Part shown: piece after piece, positions 9,046-16,956 of the stretch
How the letters are laid out: each line of letters starts with the position of its first letter
How positions within the stretch are numbered: the stretch's first letter is position 1
NCBI GenBank assembly: GCA_050010535.1
Contig: JBEKKT010000007.1
Location: 1-64,000, forward strand
Length of the DNA: 64,000 nt
Direction of reading: 5' to 3'
Source: JAJRAG01 sp050010535
GTDB lineage: Archaea; Thermoplasmatota; Thermoplasmata; Methanomassiliicoccales; JACIVX01
Notes under the pieces: generated by a model
Database searches by the model: none
Seen by the model: only the letters and a program-made list of their open reading frames with translations
What the model was told of the DNA's origin: nothing
Program-made: the position numbers and the translations under genes

Positions 9046-9770
9046 TCGAAGCAGTCGACATCCACAAGTCATTCGACGGCCTCGAGGTGCTGAAGGGCGT
9101 CAACCTGTCGGTCTACAAGGGAGAAGTAGTCGTAATAATAGGACCCTCCGGAAGCGGGAAAAGCACATTCCTGCGATGCCTTAACAGACTGACCGAGCCG
9201 ACGAAGGGGGAGGTCTACTTCGAGGGCGTCAAGATCACTGGCACTGATGTCGACATGAATGTGATCAGGGCCGAGATCGGAATGGTCTTCCAGGGCTTCA
9301 ACCTCTTCTTGCACCTGACTGCGAAGAAGAACATCATGCTCGCCTTGACGAAGGTCAAGGGCATGGAGGCCGGTGAGGCCGACAAGAAATCGATGGAGGC
9401 CCTCGAAAGGGTGGGTTTGGCGAACAAGGCTGACACCTATCCCGGGCAGTTGTCCGGTGGACAACAGCAGAGGGTCGCGATCGCGAGGGCGGTCGCCATG
9501 AATCCCAAACTAATCATGTTCGACGAACCGACATCTGCCCTCGACCCTGAGCTGATCGGCGAGGTGCTCGACGTCATGAATTCCCTGGCAAAGGGCGGGA
9601 TGACAATGATCGTTGTCACGCATGAGATGGGATTTGCGAGGGAAGTCTCGGATCGCGTTGTATTCATGGATCATGGCATCGTTCTCGAGGAAGGCGCTCC
9701 GGCGGAAATCTTCACGAATCCCACGCACGAAAGGACCAAGACGTTCTTGAAGCGCTTGCTGAAGGAATGA
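9042..9770 (+). CDS. Polar amino acid ABC transporter, ATP-binding protein
   Basis: ATPase of the importer (GlnQ/HisP family, 242 residues). Walker A GPSGSGKST, Q-loop VFQGFNLF, signature LSGGQQQRVAIARA, Walker B LIMFDEPTSALD and switch His VTHEMG are all intact. The family normally opens MIEA; here the equivalent codons are CTG ATC GAA GCA, with the CTG at 9042 overlapping the permease stop. No ATG, GTG or TTG lies in frame near it; the nearest ATG (8877) would add 55 residues read out of frame through the permease gene. A CTG start with translational coupling is therefore the best reading. Confidence 0.9.
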   Translation: MIEAVDIHKSFDGLEVLKGVNLSVYKGEVVVIIGPSGSGKSTFLRCLNRLTEPTKGEVYFEGVKITGTDVDMNVIRAEIGMVFQGFNLFLHLTAKKNIMLALTKVKGMEAGEADKKSMEALERVGLANKADTYPGQLSGGQQQRVAIARAVAMNPKLIMFDEPTSALDPELIGEVLDVMNSLAKGGMTMIVVTHEMGFAREVSDRVVFMDHGIVLEEGAPAEIFTNPTHERTKTFLKRLLKE

Positions 9771-9855
9771 GCGCTAGCCTAGGGTGTGCGACTTCCCGGA
9801 TTAGCAAATTTGGCGAACGTGGCTCTAGCAGCGACCATGAGACTCTATGACAAGG

Positions 9856-9867
9856 TTTAAGTATAAT
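9856..9867 (+). promoter_or_regulatory. TATA box for the ilvB leader transcript
   Basis: TTTAAGTATAAT, centred about 28 bases before the ATG of the leader ORF at 9888. At normal archaeal TATA-to-start spacing, transcription would begin at or next to that ATG. Confidence 0.55.
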
Positions 9868-9887
9868 ACTCCCAATACAAGGGAGCG

Positions 9888-9968
9888 ATGGAGCAAACTG
9901 CGCTGACTGCTGGTTCGGGTTGTGTGTCGGTCAGCGAGCAGCTTCTGGTCGTTTTGGTCGTTAGATAG
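9888..9968 (+). CDS. Leader peptide of the ilvBN genes (candidate attenuator)
   Basis: A 26-codon ORF with its own ATG, a GGGAG just upstream, and a TAG stop at 9966. The peptide starts MEQTALTAGSG and ends LLVVLVVR, so its last eight codons include three Leu and four Val codons. That is the arrangement of bacterial branched-chain leader peptides such as IvbL. The stop codon lies at the foot of a GC-rich hairpin (9967-10000), and ilvB begins 24 bases after it. Low Leu- or Val-tRNA charging would stall the ribosome right against the hairpin. Translation and regulatory use are inferred from position and composition alone. Confidence 0.6.
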   Translation: MEQTALTAGSGCVSVSEQLLVVLVVR

Positions 9969-10000
9969 GGGAGACCTTCTTCTTCGGAGGGGACTCCCCT
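9967..10000 (+). promoter_or_regulatory. Hairpin between leader peptide and ilvB
   Basis: Perfect 7-base arms AGGGGAG (9967-9973) and CTCCCCT (9994-10000), extendable past one mismatch by CC/GG. A competing pairing is possible between GGTC in the Leu/Val codons (9956-9959) and GACC (9973-9976), which would break the main stem. Such mutually exclusive structures are what attenuation needs. No U-tract follows, so translational control or an archaeal-specific termination mode is possible. Confidence 0.55.
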
Positions 10001-10023
10001 GTGATTGTGTGTGAGGAATGTGA

Positions 10024-11697
10024 ATGAGAGGTTCTGAAGTTCTCATCAATGTCCTGCGCGACGAGGGCGTGAATGTCGTCTTCGGTTATCCAGGCGGAGC
10101 CATGCTCCCCCTATACGATGACCTGAGGGATTCCGACTTGAGGCATGTTCTCGTCCGGCACGAGCAGTGCGCCGCCCACATGGCCGATGGATTCGCCCGC
10201 GTGCTGAAGAGGCCGGGAGTTTGCATGGCTACTTCCGGCGCGGGAGCGACGAATCTCGTGACGGGGATCGCAACCGCATTCCTTGATTCATCCCCGGTCA
10301 TCGCTCTTACCGGGCAGGTTCCGACGGGTATTATCGGCAACGACGCCTTCCAGGAGGCGGACATCTTCAGTCTCATGATCCCGATAACGAAGCATAACTT
10401 CCGGATCATGAACGCGGCGAACCTTTCGAACGATCTGAGGAGCGCCTTCTCGATAGCCGCGAGCGGGCGATACGGACCTGTGCAAGTGGACCTCCCGAGG
10501 GACATACTAACTTGTGATATCTCCTCCCCAATCGAGCCAAGGAAGGTCTCGACGAACGGGACGAGGGAGGATCTCACTGAGTTACCTCAAGCGATTCAGC
10601 TCCTTGAGTCGGCAGAGCGGCCGCTCATCCTCGTCGGAGGAGGGGCGATGTGGTCCGGATGCGGTCCGGACGTGATCGCACTGGCGGAGATGCTCGCTTC
10701 TCCTGTCGTGACGACACTAATGGGAAAGAGCACAGTGCCAGAGAATCACCCGTTGGTACTTGGTATGGTGGGAATGCATGGGAGAAGGGTTGCGAACTAC
10801 GCGCTCGAGGAATGCGACGTGCTTCTTGCTGTCGGTACAAGGTTCAGCGATAGGATGATCGGGGATCCGTCCTCTTGCCGAACGAGGGTCATCCACATCG
10901 ACATTGACACCGGTGAGCTTGGAAAGAACGTGAGGCCGACAGTCGCCCTCAGCGGGGACGCCGGGCTGGTGATCAGGGCTATCTCGTCATCGATCCGTGC
11001 GAGAAGAAACGATGGGAAGTGGACGGAGAGGATGGGAATGCTAAAGAAGGAATGCGCCTGCAACCTCGACCTCGGGGACAACCCGATCAAGCCGCAGAAG
11101 GTCATTTACGAGCTATCAAGACTGCTTCCCGAAGATGCCATAGTGACGACAGAAGTTGGCCAGTGTCAGATGTTCGCCGCTCACTTCTTCGAGGCCCGAG
11201 GGAATAGGCAGTTCATAACGCCGGGAGGGCTTGGCACGATGGGATTCGGACTGCCCGCCGCTATAGGTGCGAAGATCGCCGCCCCGCAGAGGTCGGTCGT
11301 CGATGTGGCCGGGGACGGGAGTCTTCTGATGGTCTGCCAGGAGCTTGCTACTGCGGTGGAGGAGAATATTCCTGTCTTCGTCTGCCTTCTGAACAACGGG
11401 AGGTTGGGCATGATCAAGCAGCTCCAGAACATGTTCTATGGAGGCAGGATGGCTGCGATGGATCTGGGGTCCTCGCCGGACTTCGTGAAGCTTGCAGAGG
11501 CGTTCGGTGTCAGGGCCGCGAGGGTCAAGGACCCGAAGGACCTCGAGAGCGTCATTGAGGAAGGGGTCGCTTCGGACCGTCCATTCCTCGCTGACATATG
11601 GATTGACAGGGAGGAAGAGGTTCTCCCGGTGACGCTAAGGGCCGAAAATGAGACAAGGGTAATCGCAGGGAGTTGTGCTTGGAAGGGAGTGTGCTAG
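10024..11697 (+). CDS. ilvB: Acetolactate synthase, large (catalytic) subunit
   Basis: A TPP-dependent enzyme joining two pyruvates (or pyruvate and 2-oxobutyrate) in the first common step of Val, Leu and Ile synthesis. 557 residues. Landmarks: FGYPGGAMLPLYDDL, RHEQCAAHMADGFAR with the catalytic Glu, the central FAD-fold region (VGGGAMWSG), and the C-terminal TPP site GDGSLLMVCQELATAVEENIP with LLNNGRLGM. TGAGGA precedes the ATG. It is followed one base later by ilvN, so the subunits are coupled. The upstream leader ORF and hairpin suggest feedback by branched-chain aminoacyl-tRNA. ilvC and ilvD are not in this window. Confidence 0.95.
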   Translation: MRGSEVLINVLRDEGVNVVFGYPGGAMLPLYDDLRDSDLRHVLVRHEQCAAHMADGFARVLKRPGVCMATSGAGATNLVTGIATAFLDSSPVIALTGQVPTGIIGNDAFQEADIFSLMIPITKHNFRIMNAANLSNDLRSAFSIAASGRYGPVQVDLPRDILTCDISSPIEPRKVSTNGTREDLTELPQAIQLLESAERPLILVGGGAMWSGCGPDVIALAEMLASPVVTTLMGKSTVPENHPLVLGMVGMHGRRVANYALEECDVLLAVGTRFSDRMIGDPSSCRTRVIHIDIDTGELGKNVRPTVALSGDAGLVIRAISSSIRARRNDGKWTERMGMLKKECACNLDLGDNPIKPQKVIYELSRLLPEDAIVTTEVGQCQMFAAHFFEARGNRQFITPGGLGTMGFGLPAAIGAKIAAPQRSVVDVAGDGSLLMVCQELATAVEENIPVFVCLLNNGRLGMIKQLQNMFYGGRMAAMDLGSSPDFVKLAEAFGVRAARVKDPKDLESVIEEGVASDRPFLADIWIDREEEVLPVTLRAENETRVIAGSCAWKGVC

Positions 11698-11698
11698 A

Positions 11699-12061
11699 AT
11701 GGAAGTGATATCGATGATAGTGAACGACGAGTTCGGCGTTATGCAGAGAGTGATGGGCGAGTTCACGCGGAAGAAGATCAACGTCGAGACGATCGTCGTC
11801 GGGAAATGCGAGATCGTAGGAAAAGCCAGGGTCGTACTCAGCGTGAAAGATCGGAAGCAGGCTGAGCAGGCAGTGGAGCGACTCGAGCGCCTTCAGGACG
11901 TCGTTCAGGTCGAGATCGTCAACGAGACGAGGCACGAGGGGTATGCGCTGGTGGCGAACTCGTTCGGGAAGGCCAGATTGATAGGAAGCCTCGAGGAGGT
12001 CGGGGGTCTCATCGACACCACCAAGCCCGATCGCTTCATCAAGACTGTGAACGCGCTTTGA
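11699..12061 (+). CDS. ilvN: Acetolactate synthase, small regulatory subunit
   Basis: ACT-domain subunit (120 residues) that activates IlvB and usually confers valine feedback inhibition. MIVNDEFGVMQRVMGEFTRKKINVETI is a standard ACT opening: beta strand, then the Gly-containing ligand loop, then helix; only the NDEFGVMQRV core is needed to recognise it. ATG 11699 lies one base past the ilvB stop, with GGAAGGGAG upstream. The alternative start at 11675 sits inside ilvB. The C-terminal part is shorter than in E. coli IlvH but normal for archaea. Confidence 0.92.
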   Translation: MEVISMIVNDEFGVMQRVMGEFTRKKINVETIVVGKCEIVGKARVVLSVKDRKQAEQAVERLERLQDVVQVEIVNETRHEGYALVANSFGKARLIGSLEEVGGLIDTTKPDRFIKTVNAL

Positions 12062-12141
12062 CGTCGTCCACGAGGCTTAATTCTTTAAAGGTTCAGACTC
12101 GTATCCGGTACTGCTTGACGAGGTTTAGAGAGGGTCATTGA

Positions 12142-13059
12142 ATGGAGCCGACCGAGAAAATCTGGATGGATGGAAAGATAGTCGATTGGGACAAGGCGAA
12201 CGTGCACATATTGACGCATGGTCTTCACTACGGCGGTGGCGTGTTCGAGGGCATCCGGTTGTATAGCACGAGCAAGGGCAGGGCCGTCTTCCGCCTGAAG
12301 GACCACATGATTCGGTTCTTCGACTCCGCCAAAGTCATCGAGCTCAAGATACCTTACAGCCTGGACGAGCTGTGCAAGGCATCGAAGGATGTTGTGAAAG
12401 CGAACCGCTCGAAGGTCGACTACATCCGCCCGATTGCTTACTACGGATCCGGCGCCGTTGGCCTGAACCCAATCAACCTGCCGACGAAGGTCGCAATCGC
12501 ATGCGTCTACATGGGCCCCTATCTGGGCGAGGAGCAGCAGAGGTTCGGTGCGAGGCTGATCACCTCCTCCTGGGAGAAGCCATCGAATCGCGCCGCGGCC
12601 GTGAACGCGAAGATATGCGGGAACTACATCAACTCCGTGCTGGCGAGGCTGGAGGCCGTCCACAAGGGAGCGGACGAGGCGCTGATGCTGGACGCCAAAG
12701 GGAACGTGGCAGAGGGAACTGGGGAGAACATATTCATGGTCAGGAACGGGAAGATTTCTACTCCCGGCATGGCCTCCGGGATACTCGGGGGGATAACGCG
12801 GGACTCCGTGATGCAATTGGCGCCGGAGCTCGGATACGAGGTCACGGAGAGAGACATAACGAGGTCCGAGCTGTACGTTGCGGACGAGGTCTTCATGACC
12901 GGGACCGCCGCAGAGGTCCTGCCAATAAGCTCTATTGATGACCGCAACATCGGTGGGGGAAAGCCGGGTCCGATAACATTGAAGCTCGCGAAAGGGTTCT
13001 CGAGCACGACCATGGGGAAGAACAAGAAGTTCATGCACTGGCTGGACTTCTTGAACTGA
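12142..13059 (+). CDS. ilvE: Branched-chain amino acid aminotransferase
   Basis: Fold-type IV PLP enzyme that makes Leu, Ile and Val from their 2-oxoacids with glutamate. 305 residues, the usual length. Visible: HGLHYGGGVFEGIR, the Schiff-base Lys in AVNAKICGNYINS (near residue 160), EALMLDAKGNVAEGTGENIF, and the phosphate-binding EVFMTGTAAEV. It has its own likely TATA (TTCTTTAAAGG near 12081) and a short leader with AGAGGG. It can therefore be transcribed apart from ilvBN while serving the same pathway. Confidence 0.94.
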   Translation: MEPTEKIWMDGKIVDWDKANVHILTHGLHYGGGVFEGIRLYSTSKGRAVFRLKDHMIRFFDSAKVIELKIPYSLDELCKASKDVVKANRSKVDYIRPIAYYGSGAVGLNPINLPTKVAIACVYMGPYLGEEQQRFGARLITSSWEKPSNRAAAVNAKICGNYINSVLARLEAVHKGADEALMLDAKGNVAEGTGENIFMVRNGKISTPGMASGILGGITRDSVMQLAPELGYEVTERDITRSELYVADEVFMTGTAAEVLPISSIDDRNIGGGKPGPITLKLAKGFSSTTMGKNKKFMHWLDFLN

Positions 13060-13153
13060 ACTTTCCATCATCCTGCGAGGAGTTGGAGAAAGAACCGATC
13101 CTGATCATGTACCACTCCTCCTCCCTCGATAAGGGATAGAACGTGCCGTCCAC

Positions 13154-13411
13154 TTAGATTTCGAGGTCCGTCACCACAAAGTCCTTGCCCTTGACCCTTT
13201 CCTCGATCCATTCCTCGAATACCTTCTCAACGGAATCCAGCCCGTCCATACCTCCCAGTTCAGTTATGAATCCGCTGAATGTGTTGACGCCGTCGTGTGC
13301 GCCATTTTGCATCCACCTGATCCCGACTCGCGTCATATCATAGTCTGATATGGCAACATGCCTGAGGTAGATATTTTGGCGCTTGTATGTCGGGAATTTG
13401 TGGTGTGACAC
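13154..13411 (-). CDS. Small hypothetical protein
   Basis: An 85-codon reverse ORF with a GTG start, convergent with ilvE. The C-terminal half (LGGMDGLDSVEKVFEEWIEERVKGKDF) is protein-like and predicted helical; the N-terminus is not. No family is recognised. It could be a real small gene or a remnant. Confidence 0.35.
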   Translation of the reverse strand: MSHHKFPTYKRQNIYLRHVAISDYDMTRVGIRWMQNGAHDGVNTFSGFITELGGMDGLDSVEKVFEEWIEERVKGKDFVVTDLEI

Positions 13412-13501
13412 GGACTGTCAGGCCAGAACTTTTAAGACTCGTAGCTCCGTTTAGTAGGATGTAGTGGGTGAGCAGGAAATAGAGGGGGTGCTAATACGAA
13501 G

Positions 13502-13624
13502 GTGTGCCCAGCTTGTGGATCGGTGAGTGTCGCTCCCGAGATGGAACTGACGGACGATGCAGTCTACTACTGTTGCTGCTGCGGTACCCATTTCGTCGGC
13601 GACAAGGACATCAGGGAACTGTAG
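13502..13624 (+). CDS. Small zinc-ribbon protein (40 aa)
   Basis: A tiny ORF with a GTG start. It contains CPACG near the N-terminus and YYCCCCGTHF in the middle, forming a paired-cysteine zinc-ribbon knuckle, and ends DKDIREL. GGGGGTG lies 11 bases upstream and a TATA-like CTTTTAAGAC about 60 bases upstream. Such stand-alone ribbons are common in archaea and often bind nucleic acid or partner proteins. Four consecutive cysteines are unusual. Function unknown. Confidence 0.6.
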   Translation: MCPACGSVSVAPEMELTDDAVYYCCCCGTHFVGDKDIREL

Positions 13625-13788
13625 GGACGGACTAGAGACGGGCCGGAGATCGTGACCTTCCCTCGCGCTAGGGCATTCTGTTGACGCCTCCTTCTTTGGT
13701 TTTCGTCTTCCTTTCTCATTCTGCCTTTCGAACTCCGACGTGTAGACAATGGCAATCACGTCAGAAATTGTCTGGGTGGTGTGAAGAC

Positions 13789-13799
13789 ATTATATATGG
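13789..13799 (+). promoter_or_regulatory. TATA box upstream of the oxidoreductase operon
   Basis: ATTATATATGG, about 50 bases before the porG start. A short leader and a GGAGG ribosome site (13836-13840) follow. Confidence 0.55.
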
Positions 13800-13846
13800 T
13801 CAGCTCCAAATACTGACAAGTAGAAGCAACATTTTGGAGGGCTTGG

Positions 13847-14749
13847 ATGTACGAAGTCCGATTCCATGGTAGGGGCGGGCAGGGGGCCGTTATGGCCGCG
13901 CAGGCTCTTGCCGAGGCGGCGGTGCTCGAAGGTTACTACGCTCAGGCGTTCCCTTATTTCGGGGCGGAGAGGAGGGGGGCTCCGGTCCGGGCCTTTGCGA
14001 GGATCGATGAGGCGAGAATAAGCATCAAGTCGCAGATCTATGAGCCCGACATGCTCGTCATCCTGGACGAGTCTCTTTTGGAGATCGAGCCAGTCGCCGA
14101 GGGTTTGAAATCCGGCGGAAGGGCCGTGATTAACTCCGCGAGGAATCCAGAGGAGATCGATCTGGGCGTGGAGGTGGAGTGTGCATCGGTCGACGCGACC
14201 ACGATCGCCTTGGAGACGATCAAGGCGCCGATAGTGAACACGTCCATACTAGGTGCATTCGCCAAGATCGAGGACATAATTCCGCTGGAGTCGATATTGA
14301 ACGCTATCATGAACAGGTTCGGTGAGAAGCTGGGGCACCAGGCGGGAGTGATGAACTCCGAAGCCGCTCGGATGGCCTACGAGCGGGCGGTCGTGGGACG
14401 GTGCAAGGGGACGAGAAAACTGGTTGAGAGGAAGCAGTGGCTGCCGACCTGGGACGAGCTGCCACCTGGGACTGCCCTTCCTGTGAAGACAATCGACGGA
14501 GTGGAGGTAGGTCCCGGCAGCGCATGGCAGAACTTCACGGGCACATGGAGGACAAGCAGCCCGAAGTACATCAAGGAGAAGTGCATCCGGTGCCTCAGGT
14601 GCTGGTTCTCCTGCCCTGAGGGCTGCATCGACAGGCTAGATGACGATCACGAGAAGTGGGACTACAGATACTGCAAGGGATGCGGCATTTGCGCGGACGT
14701 CTGTCCGGTTCAAGCCATCGAGATGGTCAGGGGGGTGCACGAATGGTGA
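13847..14749 (+). CDS. porG: 2-oxoacid:ferredoxin oxidoreductase, fused gamma and delta subunits
   Basis: Residues 1-190 are the gamma subunit (VRFHGRGGQGAVMAAQALAEAA, PYFGAERRGAPVRAF). Residues 235-300 are the delta ferredoxin with two Cx2Cx2Cx3C clusters (CIRCLRCWFSCP and CKGCGICADVCP). Together they pass electrons from the TPP centre to external ferredoxin during oxidative decarboxylation of pyruvate or branched 2-oxoacids. In many archaea gamma and delta are separate genes, so this is a fusion. The alpha gene overlaps its last seven bases. Placement next to the ilv genes is compatible with a 2-oxoisovalerate enzyme, but pyruvate is equally possible. Confidence 0.92.
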   Translation: MYEVRFHGRGGQGAVMAAQALAEAAVLEGYYAQAFPYFGAERRGAPVRAFARIDEARISIKSQIYEPDMLVILDESLLEIEPVAEGLKSGGRAVINSARNPEEIDLGVEVECASVDATTIALETIKAPIVNTSILGAFAKIEDIIPLESILNAIMNRFGEKLGHQAGVMNSEAARMAYERAVVGRCKGTRKLVERKQWLPTWDELPPGTALPVKTIDGVEVGPGSAWQNFTGTWRTSSPKYIKEKCIRCLRCWFSCPEGCIDRLDDDHEKWDYRYCKGCGICADVCPVQAIEMVRGVHEW

Positions 14750-15918
14750 TGAGGGTAATGAGCGCCGATCACGCTGTTGCGCACGGCGTCCGCCTGGCGA
14801 GGGCGGAGGTGATCCCTGCCTTCCCAATCACGCCTCAGACCCTGATAGTTGAGCTACTCTCGGAGTTCATAAACGACGGGGAGCTTGACGCCGACTTCAT
14901 TCCGGTCGAGAGCGAGCACAGCGCGATGAGCGCAGCGATCGGGGCCTCAGCAGGCGGCGTGAGGGCCTTCACCGCCACTTCGTCTCAGGGTCTTGCTTTG
15001 ATGCACGAGATGCTGTACGCGGCACCGCACAATAGATTGCCGGTCGTCATGGCGAACGTCAATCGCAGCCTCGGTGCGGCGTCGGGAATTTGGTTGGAGT
15101 ATAACGACTCGATGCCGGAAAGGGAGTCCGGCTGGCTGCAGGTCTACATAGAGGATAACCAAGAGGCGCTGGACATGACCATTCAGGCATATAGGATCGC
15201 AGAGGACAGGGGGGTCATGCTACCGGTCATGGTCTGTCTGGATGGTTTCGTCCTGTCTCACACGGTCGAAAAGGTCGACCTGCCGGACCAGGATGCCGTG
15301 GACAAGTTCCTGCCCAAGTTCTCACCGCTGGACATCCTCGATTCCGAGAGTCCGAAGACCTTCAACGCCATCACTCCCCCCGATTACGCAATGGAGATGA
15401 GATACCGCCTCGAGAGGGCGATAGAGGATTCCAAGAGCGTGATAGGAAAGGTCGACTCTGAATATGGCCAGTTGACCGGGAGAGAGTACGGTGGACTTTT
15501 TGACTCCTATAGGATGGAAGATGCTGAGATCGCCATGATGACCATCGGCACTGCAACTAGTACCGCGAAGGTCGTCGTGGACCGATTGAACGAGACGGGG
15601 AAGAATACTGGTCTCATCAAGCTCAGGTTCATGCGTCCGTTCCCGGGGAGGGAGCTGCTCGAGATCACGAAGGATCTGAAAGGCCTTGGCGTGTTTGATA
15701 GATCGGTGTCGTTCAACGGATTCGGTCCGGTGTTCACCGAGACGAGGAACGCGCTCCACTCAGCGCGATTTCCAATAACAAACCACATCGCCGGCCTCGG
15801 AGGAAGGGACATCACCTTCGCAGAGGTGAAGGGTATGTTCGACGTCGTCGAACGGAGCGCGAGCGGCGAGAGCTTCAAGGAGTGCAACTGGCACGGCCTT
15901 AGGGGGGTGACGGTGTGA
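14743..15918 (+). CDS. porA: 2-oxoacid:ferredoxin oxidoreductase, alpha subunit
   Basis: 391 residues. Holds the pyrimidine-binding half of TPP (domain I) and domain II. Visible: AFPITPQTLIVELLSE, VESEHSAMSAAIGASAGG, TATSSQGLALMHEMLY and NVNRSLGAASGIW, all standard in PorA/VorA. ATG 14743 has GGGGGTG at good spacing and overlaps porG; the frame is open upstream but that part is porG read out of frame. ATG 14749 is an alternative. Order gamma-delta, alpha, beta. Confidence 0.93.
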   Translation: MVMRVMSADHAVAHGVRLARAEVIPAFPITPQTLIVELLSEFINDGELDADFIPVESEHSAMSAAIGASAGGVRAFTATSSQGLALMHEMLYAAPHNRLPVVMANVNRSLGAASGIWLEYNDSMPERESGWLQVYIEDNQEALDMTIQAYRIAEDRGVMLPVMVCLDGFVLSHTVEKVDLPDQDAVDKFLPKFSPLDILDSESPKTFNAITPPDYAMEMRYRLERAIEDSKSVIGKVDSEYGQLTGREYGGLFDSYRMEDAEIAMMTIGTATSTAKVVVDRLNETGKNTGLIKLRFMRPFPGRELLEITKDLKGLGVFDRSVSFNGFGPVFTETRNALHSARFPITNHIAGLGGRDITFAEVKGMFDVVERSASGESFKECNWHGLRGVTV

Positions 15919-16886
15919 GCGAGCAGCAGATGAAGACGGTCAAGGACATGCCTCGAGCGGACTACTTCGTCAGAGGGCACGGGGCGTGTCCGGGGTGCGG
16001 AGTGGCGATCGCCGTGAAGAACATCGCGAGGATTATCGGACCTGACGCGACGGTCTACGTGCCAGCGAGCTGCCTCATTGTCTTCAGCTCACTGTACCCG
16101 ACCGCCGCGTTCAAGTGGCCATTCCTTTACACCGCCTTCGAGAACACAGGCGCGGTCATCTCCGGCATCAAGGCGGCGTACAGGAGGAGGGGAAAGGAGA
16201 CGACCGTGCTCGGGATGGCCGGAGACGGAGGGACGTTCGACATCGGCCTTCAGGCCCTGTCTGGCGCAGCGGACAGGAACGAGGATGTGATTTATGTATG
16301 CTTGGACAACGAGGCATACATGAATACCGGTATACAAAGAAGCAGCGCGACGCCTTTCGGGGCATGGACGACGACAAGCCCGGTCGGAAAGAGAACCCAG
16401 GGCAAGAGAGAGTTCAAGAAGGACCTGGGGGCGATCGTCGCAGCGCACGGCATCCCGTACATGGCAACACTTTCGATAGCGCACTTCAACGATTTCGTGA
16501 AGAAGGTCCAGAGGGCGAAGGAGGTCAAGGGGTTCAGGTTCCTGCATGTCCTTACGCCATGTGTCCCAGGGTGGAGGTCCGAGGCGGCGAAAAGCGTCGC
16601 CATCGCGAGGTTGGCCGTGGAGACCGGCATGTGGACGCTGTACGAGGTTGACCACGGCGAGGACAGACTGACCTACAAGCCCAAGATGATGGTGCCGGTC
16701 AAGGAGTACCTCCAAATGCAGGGGCGGTTCAGGCACATGAGCGAGGATGACATCCAGAAACTCCAGGCCTGGATATGTGAGAAGTGGAAGCACCACTACT
16801 ATGAGGAGATACCCGTGCCGCCATGCGGGCTTGAGAAAGGCAGGAAGGAACTGATAACCGACGAGGATCCGTTACACGGTATCTGA
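15915..16886 (+). CDS. porB: 2-oxoacid:ferredoxin oxidoreductase, beta subunit
   Basis: 323 residues, carries the TPP diphosphate/Mg site and a proximal 4Fe-4S cluster. GHGACPGCG supplies the first cysteines, with later ones in PASC and TPCVPGW. TPP motif: GDGGTFDIGLQALSGAADRN followed by CLDNEAYMNTG. GTG 15915 overlaps the porA stop by four bases. The length and HYYEEIPVPPCG tail are normal for archaeal PorB. Confidence 0.93.
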   Translation: MSEQQMKTVKDMPRADYFVRGHGACPGCGVAIAVKNIARIIGPDATVYVPASCLIVFSSLYPTAAFKWPFLYTAFENTGAVISGIKAAYRRRGKETTVLGMAGDGGTFDIGLQALSGAADRNEDVIYVCLDNEAYMNTGIQRSSATPFGAWTTTSPVGKRTQGKREFKKDLGAIVAAHGIPYMATLSIAHFNDFVKKVQRAKEVKGFRFLHVLTPCVPGWRSEAAKSVAIARLAVETGMWTLYEVDHGEDRLTYKPKMMVPVKEYLQMQGRFRHMSEDDIQKLQAWICEKWKHHYYEEIPVPPCGLEKGRKELITDEDPLHGI

Positions 16887-16956
16887 TGTTGCGGCATAGT
16901 ACTCTGCAGAAATCGAGCGCTAGGGTTGAGTGACTACGTCGGTATAATCATCGCTC

